DNA of 51,885 nt from an uncultured Acidobacteriota bacterium. GTDB taxonomy: Bacteria; Acidobacteriota; CAIWXX01. The stretch spans positions 1 through 51,885 of the forward strand of contig CAIWXX010000111.1 of the NCBI GenBank assembly GCA_903916735.1, written 5' to 3'. A program made the translations under genes and the position numbers. The stretch's first letter is position 1. Each line of letters opens with the position of its first letter. The notes below the pieces were generated by a model. The model did no database searches. It was given only the letters and a program-made list of their open reading frames with translations, and was not told the origin of the DNA. Positions 8,389-17,629 of the stretch are shown one piece after another.

Positions 8389-9567
8389 GTGGACGGTATC
8401 ATCTACCTTGACAATGCAGCCACATCATTTCCAAAACCTGATGATGTCCATGAGAAGATGGGCTCTTTCTACCGAACGTGTGGCGTTAACCCTGGTCGAT
8501 CCGGATGCGATATGGCGCTGCAGGCCGAGGAAATGGTGAGCGGCACACGAAAATCATTAACGCGTTTCTTCAACGCCAGCCTGGTGCAGAAAGGCATCAG
8601 CAAGGATTTCAATCGCCTAGTCTTCACATCCAATGCGACCCACAGCTTGAACATCATCCTGAAAGGCACGATCCATCCTGGTGATCATGTTGTGACAACC
8701 TGGCTGGAACATAATTCGGTCATTCGCCCTGTCAATCATCTGGTGAAGCTTGGGGCTGAGGCCACTTTTGTGAAGCCGGATGCAGACGGATATGTCGATC
8801 CCGAAGAGATCCGGAAAGCTATCAAGAGGAATACTAAACTCGTCATCGTCAATCATGGATCCAATGTTATTGGAGTCGTCCAGGACATAAAGGCCATCGG
8901 CGCTGTCTGCAAAGCGGCCGGCGTCCCCTTCGCCGTTGATACCGCTCAGACAGCCGGCGTTATACCGATCGACATGGCTGAGTCCAACATCAGTTTCCTG
9001 GCCTTCACCGGCCACAAGAGCCTCTTCGGCCCAACCGGCACGGGGGGAATCTGTGTGGCGGACGATGCCACAATCGAGGCGACGATGTGGGGCGGAACCG
9101 GAGTGAAATCCGCCTACCCTTATCACCTCGAGGAATATCCATACCGACTGGAAGCGGGAACGAGCAATATTCTTGGTATTGCCGGGCTCTCAGCAGGCCA
9201 TGAGTGGATCTCGAAAAGGGGAGTTGAGAATATTTATCGCCACGAAATGGAGCTTATGTCTCTGCTTGAAGACGGCCTTCGGGAAATCCGCGGTGTCAAA
9301 GTTTACGCCGCTCCAAATAAGTCATTACGCGTGCCGACCCTATCAGCCACAGTCAATGGATTCGATCCGTCGGATGTCGGGACGATGCTTGACGTCGATT
9401 ACAATGTTCTCACACGAACCGGATTGCAGTGTGCCCCGCTCATCCATGAGCATATCGGCACGGCCCCTCACGGCACAATCCGATTCTCAATAGGGCCATT
9501 CAATACGAAGGAGCATGTCGAAACGGCAATCCGCGCGATGGGCGAAATTGCAGCGCAGCGGAATTGA
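8389..9567 (+). CDS. Cysteine desulfurase family protein (class V aminotransferase fold)
   Basis: The GTG at 8389 follows AGGAGG (8378-8383) and gives 392 residues starting MDGIIYLDNAATSFPKP, typical of the family. PLP-binding features are visible: EHNS near 107-110, the DTAQ motif at 184-187 and the Schiff-base lysine in FTGHKS (Lys210). Cys348 in TRTGLQCAPLIHEH aligns with the persulfide-forming cysteine of desulfurases, so activity on cysteine is likely: alanine plus enzyme-bound sulfur for Fe-S clusters, thio-nucleosides or similar. No scaffold (IscU/SufU) or SufBCD genes are adjacent. Its leader abuts repeat copy A, which may have replaced the original promoter region. Confidence 0.88.
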   Translation: MDGIIYLDNAATSFPKPDDVHEKMGSFYRTCGVNPGRSGCDMALQAEEMVSGTRKSLTRFFNASLVQKGISKDFNRLVFTSNATHSLNIILKGTIHPGDHVVTTWLEHNSVIRPVNHLVKLGAEATFVKPDADGYVDPEEIRKAIKRNTKLVIVNHGSNVIGVVQDIKAIGAVCKAAGVPFAVDTAQTAGVIPIDMAESNISFLAFTGHKSLFGPTGTGGICVADDATIEATMWGGTGVKSAYPYHLEEYPYRLEAGTSNILGIAGLSAGHEWISKRGVENIYRHEMELMSLLEDGLREIRGVKVYAAPNKSLRVPTLSATVNGFDPSDVGTMLDVDYNVLTRTGLQCAPLIHEHIGTAPHGTIRFSIGPFNTKEHVETAIRAMGEIAAQRN

Positions 9568-9675
9568 CTCTGATCCAGTTGCAGCTCACGGTGGAATACA
9601 AGATTATCAGCTGAACCGAGGCCCAAGTGTGTCGGAGCTTCCGGCATCAATCCAGCATCCCCGGCTGTTCACGAT

Positions 9676-10158
9676 TCACCTTTCGGCCGGCACTTCCTCG
9701 TCCGTAGCAATCGCCTGCCCGTGACGTTCCAGAGGCGTCGTCAGGCAGACTTCGGTGGCCGAGCGGACGAAACCGGTGACGCGATGCACATGATTAATCA
9801 GCAGAGACTGCAGGTGTGCCGTATCGCGTGCACGCACCTTGATCCATAGATCGTATTCTCCCGTCACGACATGAATCTCTTCCACCTCCGGGATCGCGCT
9901 CAGGTCCGCCACCGTCCGTTCGACATTTTCAGCCAACTCAGTTCGGAGATGCACGAAAGCAGTGACGGTATACCCGAGGGCTTTCTGGTTCAGTCTCACA
10001 GAAAATCCCTGTATGATCCCGGACCGTCGAAGCCGGTTGACCCTTTCGTGAATCGTCGCCGGTGCCACGTTCGCCCGGCGAGCGATTTCAGAGAAGGGCA
10101 TTCGACCGTCTTCCAGGAGCGATGTGAGAATGCAGCGATCGATGGCGTCGAGATTCAT
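9676..10158 (-). CDS. Lrp/AsnC family transcriptional regulator
   Basis: The 160-residue protein has the standard single-unit architecture. An N-terminal winged HTH (residues about 1-60, with PFSEIARRANVAPATIHERV) is followed by a RAM ligand-binding domain (about 65-150, with VTGEYDLWIKVRARD). These proteins form octamers that bind amino acids and control their synthesis or breakdown. The ATG follows AAGGAAT. It is the third gene on the same strand after hom and a PLP-dependent sulfur enzyme, with a 133-base gap. It is a natural candidate to sense a product of that operon, for example methionine or homocysteine, and to act on the motif cluster upstream of hom. That role is inferred from position. 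Confidence 0.88.
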   Translation of the reverse strand: MNLDAIDRCILTSLLEDGRMPFSEIARRANVAPATIHERVNRLRRSGIIQGFSVRLNQKALGYTVTAFVHLRTELAENVERTVADLSAIPEVEEIHVVTGEYDLWIKVRARDTAHLQSLLINHVHRVTGFVRSATEVCLTTPLERHGQAIATDEEVPAER

Positions 10159-10291
10159 GACTATTCCTTATCAACTGCTGATTTGCAATAGACGGCCCCT
10201 CCTCGGTTGGACCGGTTTCTTCACGCGGCGCAAGAAGAAAACGGGCCGGGATTGGAAGTTTTCACCGCCATGCCGGCCCTACATTATCGGA

Positions 10292-11713
10292 CTATTTCGC
10301 CAGATGCAATGCCTGATCAAGATCGGCGATCACATCATCGGGATGTTCCCCGCCGACGCACAGGCGCACGAGGTTCGGGGGGATGTGAGCCAGTTTCCGC
10401 CCGGCTTCGCCCTGCTGCTGGTGAGTTGAGATCGCCGGAATCGTGGCAACGCTCTTGATCCGCCCAAGATCGGTCGCTCGCCAGATTCGCATGAGGCCGT
10501 CAAAAAACGTTCGCGCTTTCTCCGCTCCGCCTTTCACGCAGAATGACATCAGATGCCCGTAGCGGTTGATCGGTTTCTTATACTGCTCGTCATGCTCCGC
10601 ATCGACAAGCCACAGATATTTGCTGGCCAACCCGTGCAGCGGGTGATCAGGCAACCCGAGATACTGTACCGATTCCACCCGCGGATGATGGCTGAGGTAC
10701 TGTGCCACAGTCATCGTGCTTCGGCTCAACATGTCCATCTTCGATCGCAATGTTCGCAGATCGTTCAGCGTCAGAATTGCTTGCACCGGATGGAGGTTTG
10801 GACCGTAGTCGCGATTGGGAAGATACTTGATGTACAGTGCGAAATCATTCTTCAAACCTTCATTCGGCACGTTGGTCACGAGGCCTTTGCGAGCGATGAC
10901 AGCGCCGCAAATTCCGAAACCGCTGCTCGTAATGCTCTTCGACGCCGACTGGACGACGATGTCCGCTCCGTGGCAGATGGGCCGAAGCAAAGCCGGCGTG
11001 GCGACCGTGCTGTCGACGATGAGAGGAAGGTTGTGATTGTGCGCCAAATCGGCCACGGCCTTGATATCAAAGAAGCCTTGCGACGGGTTACTTGGCAGTT
11101 CGCCATAGAGGAACCGTGTGTTCTGATCGATGTTTCGGGCCCATTCATCAAGATTCGTGGGGTCTTCAACCCAGCGGCACTCGATATCCCGTTCCTGCAT
11201 GAGCCGGACACTGAATTGCTGGAATGTGCCGCCGTAACATTGAGCCGTCGCGACGATATTCCTAGGTTCGTTGACATGATGCCGGATGTGCACTAGGAAC
11301 GGCTGGATCGCCGTCATAATCGCTGACATCCCCGAGGATGTCGAACAACAGGATGTTTCACCATTGAATCCATAGCCTTCGAGCAGAGCCAGCGCCCACT
11401 CGTAGTAATACGTCGATGGGTTCGCGATTCGGGAATAGCACCATGTCGGGATTTTATAGGCCAGCGCAGCGGCCATCTCATCGGAATCGCGATAGGCTTG
11501 CGACGTACTGACGAACATCGGTTCGATGATCGACCCCTGATAATCCTCGATGGCCTCTTCCACCGAATACAACCCGTGCACGGCGATCGTATCGAATTTC
11601 CATTTCTTGACGACATCACGAATATATCTGGATCGCTTTGCCAGATATTCATTATTGCGGTCAATGTACCGCTGCATCCCGGGGGTGATGAGAACGTCGT
11701 CCTGATTGCTCAT
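10292..11713 (-). CDS. Cys/Met-metabolism PLP-dependent enzyme (trans-sulfuration / sulfhydrylase type)
   Basis: The 473-residue protein belongs to the gamma-family of PLP enzymes (cystathionine gamma-synthase, O-acetylhomoserine sulfhydrylase, methionine gamma-lyase). Visible family marks are YSRIANPS near 93-100, the glycine/serine loop STSSGMSA near 124-131, DSTVATPAL near 234 and the PLP lysine in QSASKSITSSG (Lys259). A 55-residue N-terminal extension precedes the usual start of the fold. The ATG follows AAAGGAGAT. It lies 18 bases after hom, so a role in turning activated homoserine into cystathionine or homocysteine is likely, but the exact sulfur donor and acyl group cannot be read. 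Confidence 0.85.
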   Translation of the reverse strand: MSNQDDVLITPGMQRYIDRNNEYLAKRSRYIRDVVKKWKFDTIAVHGLYSVEEAIEDYQGSIIEPMFVSTSQAYRDSDEMAAALAYKIPTWCYSRIANPSTYYYEWALALLEGYGFNGETSCCSTSSGMSAIMTAIQPFLVHIRHHVNEPRNIVATAQCYGGTFQQFSVRLMQERDIECRWVEDPTNLDEWARNIDQNTRFLYGELPSNPSQGFFDIKAVADLAHNHNLPLIVDSTVATPALLRPICHGADIVVQSASKSITSSGFGICGAVIARKGLVTNVPNEGLKNDFALYIKYLPNRDYGPNLHPVQAILTLNDLRTLRSKMDMLSRSTMTVAQYLSHHPRVESVQYLGLPDHPLHGLASKYLWLVDAEHDEQYKKPINRYGHLMSFCVKGGAEKARTFFDGLMRIWRATDLGRIKSVATIPAISTHQQQGEAGRKLAHIPPNLVRLCVGGEHPDDVIADLDQALHLAK

Positions 11714-11731
11714 GATTATCTCCTTTCGCTG

Positions 11732-12745
11732 TTAGCCGATCATTCTGTGGATATCGAGCAGATCGGACAGAATGGCGAAGCCTGTTTCCTTCCGACCGGC
11801 CCCGGCGCCGACAATTGTGATTTCGCCCAACAGATCAGTCATGAATTGAGCCGCATTCGTCGCGCCGTAAACCGAAGAGAGCGGGTTCGAGAGCGGTAGC
11901 GCTTCGGGAGTGACCGAGCCAATGACGCGATCTCCGTCGCGCCGCAACCGCCCGATCAGCTTCCATCTCTTCCCGTCTGCAGCCGCACGCTTGATGTCAT
12001 CAACTGCTATCGCCGTGATGCCTGTGCGTGCTATATCCTCTTTCTTCAATTTGCCGTCCATAAAGACGTTGGCGAGAATCATGACCTTGCCCATTGTATC
12101 GAAGCCTTCAACATCGCCTGTCGGGTCCGCTTCGGCATAGCCCAATTCCTGCGCTTTCTTCAACGCATCCCCATAGGAAGCTCCATCGCCCATTTGCGTC
12201 AGGATGTAATTAGTCGTCCCATTGAAAATGCCGCGTATTTCCGAGAAATTGCAGCCCGCAAGATTCTGCATTCCGAAGGAGATGAGCGGGGTTCCGGACA
12301 TGACAGTGCCTTCAAATTTGAAGTACAATTTTTTCTTGGCGGCCATCGAGAGGAGCTCGGCGTAGTGAAGAGCCAGCGGGCCTTTATTCGTCGTGACAAC
12401 ATGTTTGCCCGTTTCGAAAGCGGCCTTGACATGCGACGTCGCAGGTTCACCGGTCTTCAAATCCGTGTAGGTTGCCTCGACGACAACCGTTGCATCGCAT
12501 TCACGGATGATGCCGAGCGCGTCTTTGGATTCTTTGGTCGAAAGGAGATCGCCAGGCCGGCTGAGCAAGATGTGGGGATCCAGGCCTTTCGGAGCCACAA
12601 CCGATCCTTTCGCCATGTCTGAAATCGCAACGATCTCGCATTCGAATCCATACTTCCGAGCAAGAAATTCCTTCTTCTCAGCGAGAATCGCCGTGAATCC
12701 TTGCCCGACGTTACCAAAACCGATAAGTGCCAAACGATGTTTCAT
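11732..12745 (-). CDS. hom: Homoserine dehydrogenase
   Basis: The 337-residue protein begins with the NAD(P)-binding motif LIGFGNVGQGF and carries the family signature GYAEADPTGDVEGFDTMGK, which includes the catalytic lysine region. It reduces aspartate semialdehyde to homoserine, the branch point to methionine and threonine. Length matches the short form that ends after the catalytic domain; the regulatory ACT domain of many bacterial enzymes (about 430 residues) is absent, so feedback control is probably transcriptional. The ATG follows AAGGAGAT. It is the first gene of a three-gene operon with the PLP enzyme and an Lrp regulator, behind a good sigma70 promoter about 105 bases upstream. Confidence 0.93.
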   Translation of the reverse strand: MKHRLALIGFGNVGQGFTAILAEKKEFLARKYGFECEIVAISDMAKGSVVAPKGLDPHILLSRPGDLLSTKESKDALGIIRECDATVVVEATYTDLKTGEPATSHVKAAFETGKHVVTTNKGPLALHYAELLSMAAKKKLYFKFEGTVMSGTPLISFGMQNLAGCNFSEIRGIFNGTTNYILTQMGDGASYGDALKKAQELGYAEADPTGDVEGFDTMGKVMILANVFMDGKLKKEDIARTGITAIAVDDIKRAAADGKRWKLIGRLRRDGDRVIGSVTPEALPLSNPLSSVYGATNAAQFMTDLLGEITIVGAGAGRKETGFAILSDLLDIHRMIG

Positions 12746-12849
12746 ATCATCTCCTTCTGAAAAATGCGGCGCTGAAGAAAAGTGCTCATAAGCGTCTTCG
12801 CAACATGATATTATCGAACATGGTGATCTTCTGTATCGCCATGGATTTC

Positions 12850-12878
12850 AATTTAGCCCTAAAAGAAATAAGTGTCAA
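12850..12878 (-). promoter_or_regulatory. Sigma70 promoter of the hom operon
   Basis: On the minus strand TTGACA (12873-12878) and TAAATT (12850-12855) are separated by exactly 17 bases. The leader of about 100 bases shows no SAM- or T-box-like riboswitch that I can recognise. Confidence 0.65.
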
Positions 12879-12880
12879 GA

Positions 12881-12987
12881 AAAATATCGGAAATATCGGC
12901 TAAATGGCTCACAATTTCCGAAAAGATTGTGGCCATCCCGATAAATTTTCGGAATATTTCCGCATTAGCTTATCAATTTTCGGAAAG
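12881..12987. promoter_or_regulatory. Cluster of CGGAA/TTCCG motifs upstream of the hom promoter
   Basis: Within 107 bases directly upstream of the -35 there are repeated related motifs: ATATCGG twice in tandem (12884-12899), ATTTCCGAAAA (12914-12924), TTTTCGGAATATTTCCG (12946-12962) and TTTTCGGAAAG (12977-12987). ACAATTTCCGAAAAGATTGT (12911-12930) has dyad ends. The repetition and position suggest an array of regulator half-sites, plausibly for the operon's Lrp protein. Confidence 0.5.
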
Positions 12988-13180
12988 ACCAAATTTGGAT
13001 TGACGCGACCTGATTCAGGCTGTCCAGCTGGCACGGCCCAATTAGAATTTGCCTGTTGATCATCAAAAAACCTCTCTACCGACTGTTCCTGCTCGGGCAA
13101 ACAGGATCAGCAAGAATGAAAAGGGCTTCCCCTGCTTCTCTTTTGTGCGCTGATATATTGACTGGCTTTTTAAATGATTT

Positions 13181-13281
13181 TTAGTATCTGACCGGTCTAC
13201 ACTGTGCACAAAACGGCAAGACCTGTGACAGGGCATAATCTTGAATTCCTCTCAGGAAACCAGGAAGAGAGGAATGCAGGA
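13181..13281 (+). repeat. Dispersed repeat family 1, copy B (left half only)
   Basis: TTAGTATCTGACCGG, CTGTGCACAAAACGGCAAGA and the left arm GGAATGCAGGA match copies A and D. The match stops right after the left hairpin arm; the loop, right arm and right flank are missing. It borders a zone of gene remnants. Confidence 0.8.
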
Positions 13282-13504
13282 GGTTTCTGCATCGGAATCC
13301 GGTTTCGGGATCATCGATGGAAGATGTGAAATCGAGGTAGCGATGATGACAGGCGGCAAGAATTTCACGAAGTGAGGCAAGGCTGTAAATCGATTTTTTC
13401 GATGGAGCCGGTTTGCGAAAACGATCGCCGTTTCGCTGTTCTACCTGTCGCTCGTGTTCAAAAAAGGACACGTCATTGTGATATTTTGGGAATCGTTTTG
13501 AAAA
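13280..13504 (-). pseudogene. Possible coding remnant, minus strand, origin uncertain
   Basis: The minus frame includes FSKRFPKYHNDVSFF, QRNGDRFRKPAP and LREILAACHHRYLDFTSSID, which look more protein-like than the surrounding frames. From memory the last piece resembles the N-terminal region of a widespread transposase-like family, but no catalytic part is present and there is no sensible start. Repeat copy B begins where the resemblance ends. Confidence 0.25.
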
Positions 13505-13516
13505 CGTTGCGTCCTT

Positions 13517-13705
13517 CTTTCCATCAGCCTGCGCACAGCTGAGATTCATCTGACAAGCCTCATGCGCAAGCTCGGTCTCCACTCTCAGACCGAGCTCGTC
13601 CGCCATGCACTCTGCCGCGCTATTCTGACGAAAGAGAAAACCGCGGCCGCACCAAAAAGCGATGTGGCGAACAGGAAGGCGGGACAGATTGAACACCGGA
13701 GCTGA
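13517..13705 (+). pseudogene. Remnant of a LuxR/NarL-type response regulator (HTH tail)
   Basis: The frame from 13517 reads LSISLRTAEIHLTSLMRKLG then LHSQTELVRHAL, nearly identical to the HTH tail of the response regulator at 16967-17629 (LSISPRTAEIHRANLMRKLG, IHSQTELVRYAL). It runs on to a TGA at 13703. The receiver domain and first half of the HTH are missing, so this is a truncated paralogue. Confidence 0.75.
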
Positions 13706-14047
13706 ATTCCTCTCGAACGAGACGGAATTGGGTGTGTTCGTTTTGCCCTGATGAGGCCGGTTCTGGGTTGATTGGGATTCTTTCGAAATAAAATTCGTGC
13801 GCGCGATCGAGATGTGGAGGATTGCAATACGCATCTCGACGATCCTACCCCTATCAGTTAGAATAAAGCTTACTATTCAATTGTGATGGACACTTCGGAA
13901 GGCACGAAATCGCAACATTCACACCTTTATTTTCTGCAAAGGGGGCGCGCGCATCGTGAGCCCTGAATTTCGTCAAAGAAGATCCGGCCCGGGCCGAGCT
14001 TCCTTCAATCGCGACCGACGAGTTTCCAATTTCATTGGAGGGACATC

Positions 14048-16912
14048 ATGCCGATTCCTCTGCGCGTTCTGATCATCGAGAATTCGGAGGAAGACGCGGA
14101 GCTCATCGAATTGGAGTTACGCCGCGGCGACTATGAGCTTTTTCTGAAACGCGTCGAGTCCGCAGAAGAGACTCGCCGAAATCTCAATGAAGGCACGTGG
14201 GACATCATCATCTCCGATTACGCCATGCCGCATTTCAGCGGTATCGAGGCGCTCAAGATATGCAAATCCACGGGACTCGACATCCCCTTCATCCTGCTTT
14301 CAGGTGCCACCAGAGAAGACGCCGCCATCGAAGCGATGGTGCACGGGGCGCACGATTACATCATGAAAGACAATATGGCGCGTCTTGTCCCGGCCATCGA
14401 GCGGGGGCTACGCGAAACCCGGGCGCGATGCGAAAAAAGGGAGACCGAAGACAGGCTCTTGACTCTGTGTAAAACAATGGCTCAGGGGGTCATCTACCGG
14501 GATTCCGACGGACGGATCGTCTTCCTCAACCCCGCTGCCCGGCGCATCCTGGGAATCCCGCTCGATAGAGTGAAAGATGATCTCCCTCCTTCTCCCTTCC
14601 TGAAATTTATCCGCGAAGACGGGTCTGAGTTGAAGCATGAGGAGTTGCCGTCGATGGTCGCATTGCGCACGCGGCAGCCACTCACCAACTTTCTGTTGGG
14701 CGTTTATCCTCCAGGGCAGTTGCAATGTCGCTGGCTCATAGTCGATACCGCTCTTCAGTTTCGTCCCGGTGAGCCGGCTCCGATCGGATCTTATTCGATC
14801 TTCGCCGACATCACGGAACGCAAGCGCGCCGAGGATGCGCTGCGGAAAAGCTCATCCGATCTGGAAGAGTCCAACCGTCTCCTTCAGGAGTCATTGATCA
14901 GCGCCAAGGAGCTGGCGGTGCAGGCTCAAAGAGCCAACGCTGTCAAAAGCGAATTCGTGGCCAACATGAGTCACGAGCTCCGAACACCGCTGAATGGAGT
15001 GATTGGAATGACCGGTTTGCTCCGCGATACGACTCTCACACCCGAGCAATCACAATATGCCAATATCATTCGCACATGCAGCGAGGCACTTCTCTCTTTC
15101 GTCAACGATATTCTGGATTTCTCGAAAATGGAGGCGCAGAAGCTGAAATTGGTGACACTCGACTTCGACCTCCGCACAACCCTGGAGGACACCACGGAAA
15201 TGCTCGCGATGGAGGCTCGCGAAAAAGGCCTCGAACTGACCTGCCTGGTGGATCCGGATGTGCAGTCAATGCTGAGGGGTGATCCAAGCCGGATCCGGCA
15301 GGTTATCATGAACCTGGTTAGAAACGCCGTGAAGTTTACGAATGAGGGTGAAGTCGCCATCAGGGTCAGTCTCGAAGAGGAAACCCAAACGTCGGTGACG
15401 ATCCGGTGTGCGGTGAGAGACACGGGCATCGGCATCTCAAAGCAACGGATCGGCGCGCTGTTTATCCCGTTCGTCCAGGTGGATGGTTCCACCACACGAA
15501 AATACGGCGGCGCCGGCCTGGGTCTGGCCATCTCACGGCAGCTGGCGGAATTGATGGGAGGCCGGATCGGCGCCGAGAGCGAGGAAGGCCGAGGCTCCAC
15601 TTTCTGGTTTACCGCCGTGCTGGAGAAAAGGCCTGAGGAAAAAGCATCGACGATCGAAGTTTCAGCCGATTTACATGGCATCAAAATCCTGGTTGTGGAT
15701 GATCATGCCACAAACCGGTCCCTCCTCACCGCCCTACTGAAATCCTGGGGATGTCGTTTCGATGAAGCCTCGGAAGCAAACAGCGCTCTGCAGAAGCTGC
15801 GCGAAAGCGCACATGCGGAGGATCCTTTCTGCGTGGCCTTGCTGGATTTCGCCATGCCCGGCATGACCGGAGAAACCCTCGGCGCACAGATCAAGGCCGA
15901 CCCTTCATTGAAAGAAACCCTGCTGATCTTGATGACATTCATGGGTCAGCGCGGCGACGCCTTACGGTTCAAGGAGATTGGTTTCTCGGGATATCTCATC
16001 AAGCCTGTCCGACATTCGGTCCTGCGTGATGCTTTGGCTATGGCCCTGAACCAGCAAAAGGGCGCCAAAACTGATTCGGCCATGCCCCTCATCACACGCC
16101 ATACAATCGCGGAAGCCCGCAAGAGTCAACTTCGCATACTAATTGCTGAGGATAGTGCCACCAACCGTATCGTTGCCACATCGGTCCTCAAAAAGCTTGG
16201 CTACCATGCGGATACGGTGGTAAATGGTTCTGAAGTGCTCAAAGTGCTGCAGGCCTCCACTTACGATCTCATTCTCATGGACTGCCAGATGCCCGTCATG
16301 GATGGCTACGAAGCCGCACGATTGATCAGGCAACCCGGCACTGATGTGCTCAATCACGAGATCCCTATCATTGCCTTGACGGCGCATGCCATGGAGGAAA
16401 ACCGCGATAAGTGCCTGCAGGCCGGCATGAACGACTACATCACCAAACCAATCGAACCGATAAAACTAGCCGAGACTCTGGCCCGATGGCTCTCTCTCAC
16501 CGCTCCCAAGGATGCCATGAAATCCTCCACAATCAACAATACTCCGGCTGCCGCCCAGGCTCCAATGAAGGAAAAAGCCATTTTCGATGAAAAGGAATTC
16601 TTGGAACGGCTCATGGGAGATAAGGATCTGGCACGCCTCATGATTTCCGGATTCCTGATTGACACTCCCGAGCAGATACGGAGTTTCAAAGAGAAGCTGA
16701 GAGACAAGAATGCGGCCGGAGTCAAGCTGCTGTCGCATACGATCAAGGGGGCGGCAGCGACACTCTCGGCGAGGGCTCTGAGTCAAAAGGCCGCTGAAAT
16801 TGAAAAGGCGGCCAAGAGCAACGACTTTGACCATGCCGCTCTGTTGGCGCCGCAGCTTGAAGAAGAGCTCGAAAGATTACGATTGATGCTGCAACAAACC
16901 GGCTGGGGTTGA
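14048..16912 (+). CDS. Hybrid sensor histidine kinase (REC-PAS-HisKA-HATPase-REC-REC-HPt)
   Basis: The 954-residue cytoplasmic protein has seven modules in order. An N-terminal receiver (Asp57 in SDYAMP), a PAS domain (about 135-255) and a short coiled coil come first. The HisKA domain follows (His309 in SHELRTPLNG), then the HATPase (DTGIGIS and GGAGLGLAIS). A second receiver (Asp600 in LLDFAMPG), a third receiver (Asp745 in LMDCQMPVMDG) and a C-terminal HPt (His897 in LLSHTIKGAA) close it. Nothing suggests a membrane segment. The order resembles BarA/ArcB-type phosphorelays with an added input receiver. The ATG follows TTGGAGGGA. It converges with a NarL-type regulator 54 bases away, which could receive its phosphoryl group; this pairing is inferred from proximity. 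Confidence 0.92.
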   Translation: MPIPLRVLIIENSEEDAELIELELRRGDYELFLKRVESAEETRRNLNEGTWDIIISDYAMPHFSGIEALKICKSTGLDIPFILLSGATREDAAIEAMVHGAHDYIMKDNMARLVPAIERGLRETRARCEKRETEDRLLTLCKTMAQGVIYRDSDGRIVFLNPAARRILGIPLDRVKDDLPPSPFLKFIREDGSELKHEELPSMVALRTRQPLTNFLLGVYPPGQLQCRWLIVDTALQFRPGEPAPIGSYSIFADITERKRAEDALRKSSSDLEESNRLLQESLISAKELAVQAQRANAVKSEFVANMSHELRTPLNGVIGMTGLLRDTTLTPEQSQYANIIRTCSEALLSFVNDILDFSKMEAQKLKLVTLDFDLRTTLEDTTEMLAMEAREKGLELTCLVDPDVQSMLRGDPSRIRQVIMNLVRNAVKFTNEGEVAIRVSLEEETQTSVTIRCAVRDTGIGISKQRIGALFIPFVQVDGSTTRKYGGAGLGLAISRQLAELMGGRIGAESEEGRGSTFWFTAVLEKRPEEKASTIEVSADLHGIKILVVDDHATNRSLLTALLKSWGCRFDEASEANSALQKLRESAHAEDPFCVALLDFAMPGMTGETLGAQIKADPSLKETLLILMTFMGQRGDALRFKEIGFSGYLIKPVRHSVLRDALAMALNQQKGAKTDSAMPLITRHTIAEARKSQLRILIAEDSATNRIVATSVLKKLGYHADTVVNGSEVLKVLQASTYDLILMDCQMPVMDGYEAARLIRQPGTDVLNHEIPIIALTAHAMEENRDKCLQAGMNDYITKPIEPIKLAETLARWLSLTAPKDAMKSSTINNTPAAAQAPMKEKAIFDEKEFLERLMGDKDLARLMISGFLIDTPEQIRSFKEKLRDKNAAGVKLLSHTIKGAAATLSARALSQKAAEIEKAAKSNDFDHAALLAPQLEEELERLRLMLQQTGWG

Positions 16913-16966
16913 GGAGCTCATGAAAAGCAATGGGATGCAGGATCAATGAAGGAAAAAGTCTTTCGA

Positions 16967-17629
16967 TCAGGGCTTGGGAATATCTTCCTTCGGCAAGATG
17001 CCGCGGCGGAGTGCATAACGGACGAGTTCGGTCTGTGAATGAATCCCGAGTTTCCGCATCAGATTCGCGCGATGAATTTCCGCGGTGCGCGGGCTGATGG
17101 AAAGGCGAGCAGCGATCTGCTTCATGAGGAGTCCCATGGCGGAAAGGTGCAGGACTTCCCTTTCGCGCGTCGTCAATCCGTCATATGGATCAGGGGATGG
17201 TCCCCTGGCAGTGGCCAAATACTCCTCGACGGAAGCGCGGCTGATGGAAGGGCTCAGATACCGTTCACTCTTCATGACGCTCCGCACAGCTTTCTCAAGA
17301 TCAGTGACGCTAGCCTCCTTCAGCACATAAGCCATCGCACCGTTTCTAAGCGATTCTCCGATGTAGGCCACATCCGCGTATCCCGAAAGCATGACGATCT
17401 TTGTCTCAGGCGCATCCCGGCTCAACCGTTTGGCGACATCGATACCGTTCATGCCGGGCATCACCAGGTCAAGCACCAGCACATCGGGCCTTAGCTCCAG
17501 GACGAGATCACAAACCGAAAGGCCATCCCCGGTTTCGCCCACGATTTTGAATTCAGAAACGGCATTGAGCAACATTCCCAGACTTTGCCGGACAAGATTG
17601 TGGTCGTCAGCAAGCAGAATCGTGATCAT
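16967..17629 (-). CDS. NarL/FixJ-type response regulator (REC + LuxR HTH)
   Basis: The ATG at 17629 gives 220 residues and follows CGGAGAA; the longer TTG start at 17659 is less likely. The receiver begins ITILLADDHNLVRQSLGML with phospho-acceptor Asp54 in VLDLVMPGMNG. The C-terminal LuxR HTH contains LTTREREVLHLSAMGLLMKQ and SPRTAEIHRANLMRKLGIHS. It should bind DNA as a phosphorylation-dependent dimer. Its gene faces the hybrid kinase tail to tail. A truncated paralogue of its HTH lies at 13517-13705, on the other side of the kinase gene, so the locus once held a second regulator. Confidence 0.92.
   Translation of the reverse strand: MITILLADDHNLVRQSLGMLLNAVSEFKIVGETGDGLSVCDLVLELRPDVLVLDLVMPGMNGIDVAKRLSRDAPETKIVMLSGYADVAYIGESLRNGAMAYVLKEASVTDLEKAVRSVMKSERYLSPSISRASVEEYLATARGPSPDPYDGLTTREREVLHLSAMGLLMKQIAARLSISPRTAEIHRANLMRKLGIHSQTELVRYALRRGILPKEDIPKP

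Noticed and set aside
10553-11296. 247-codon plus-strand ORF inside the PLP enzyme gene
   Set aside because: It is antisense to a well-supported enzyme and has no recognisable protein features.
12746-12849. Possible SAM or threonine riboswitch in the hom leader
   Set aside because: No conserved riboswitch core or terminator/antiterminator pair was recognisable, and the leader is only about 100 bases.
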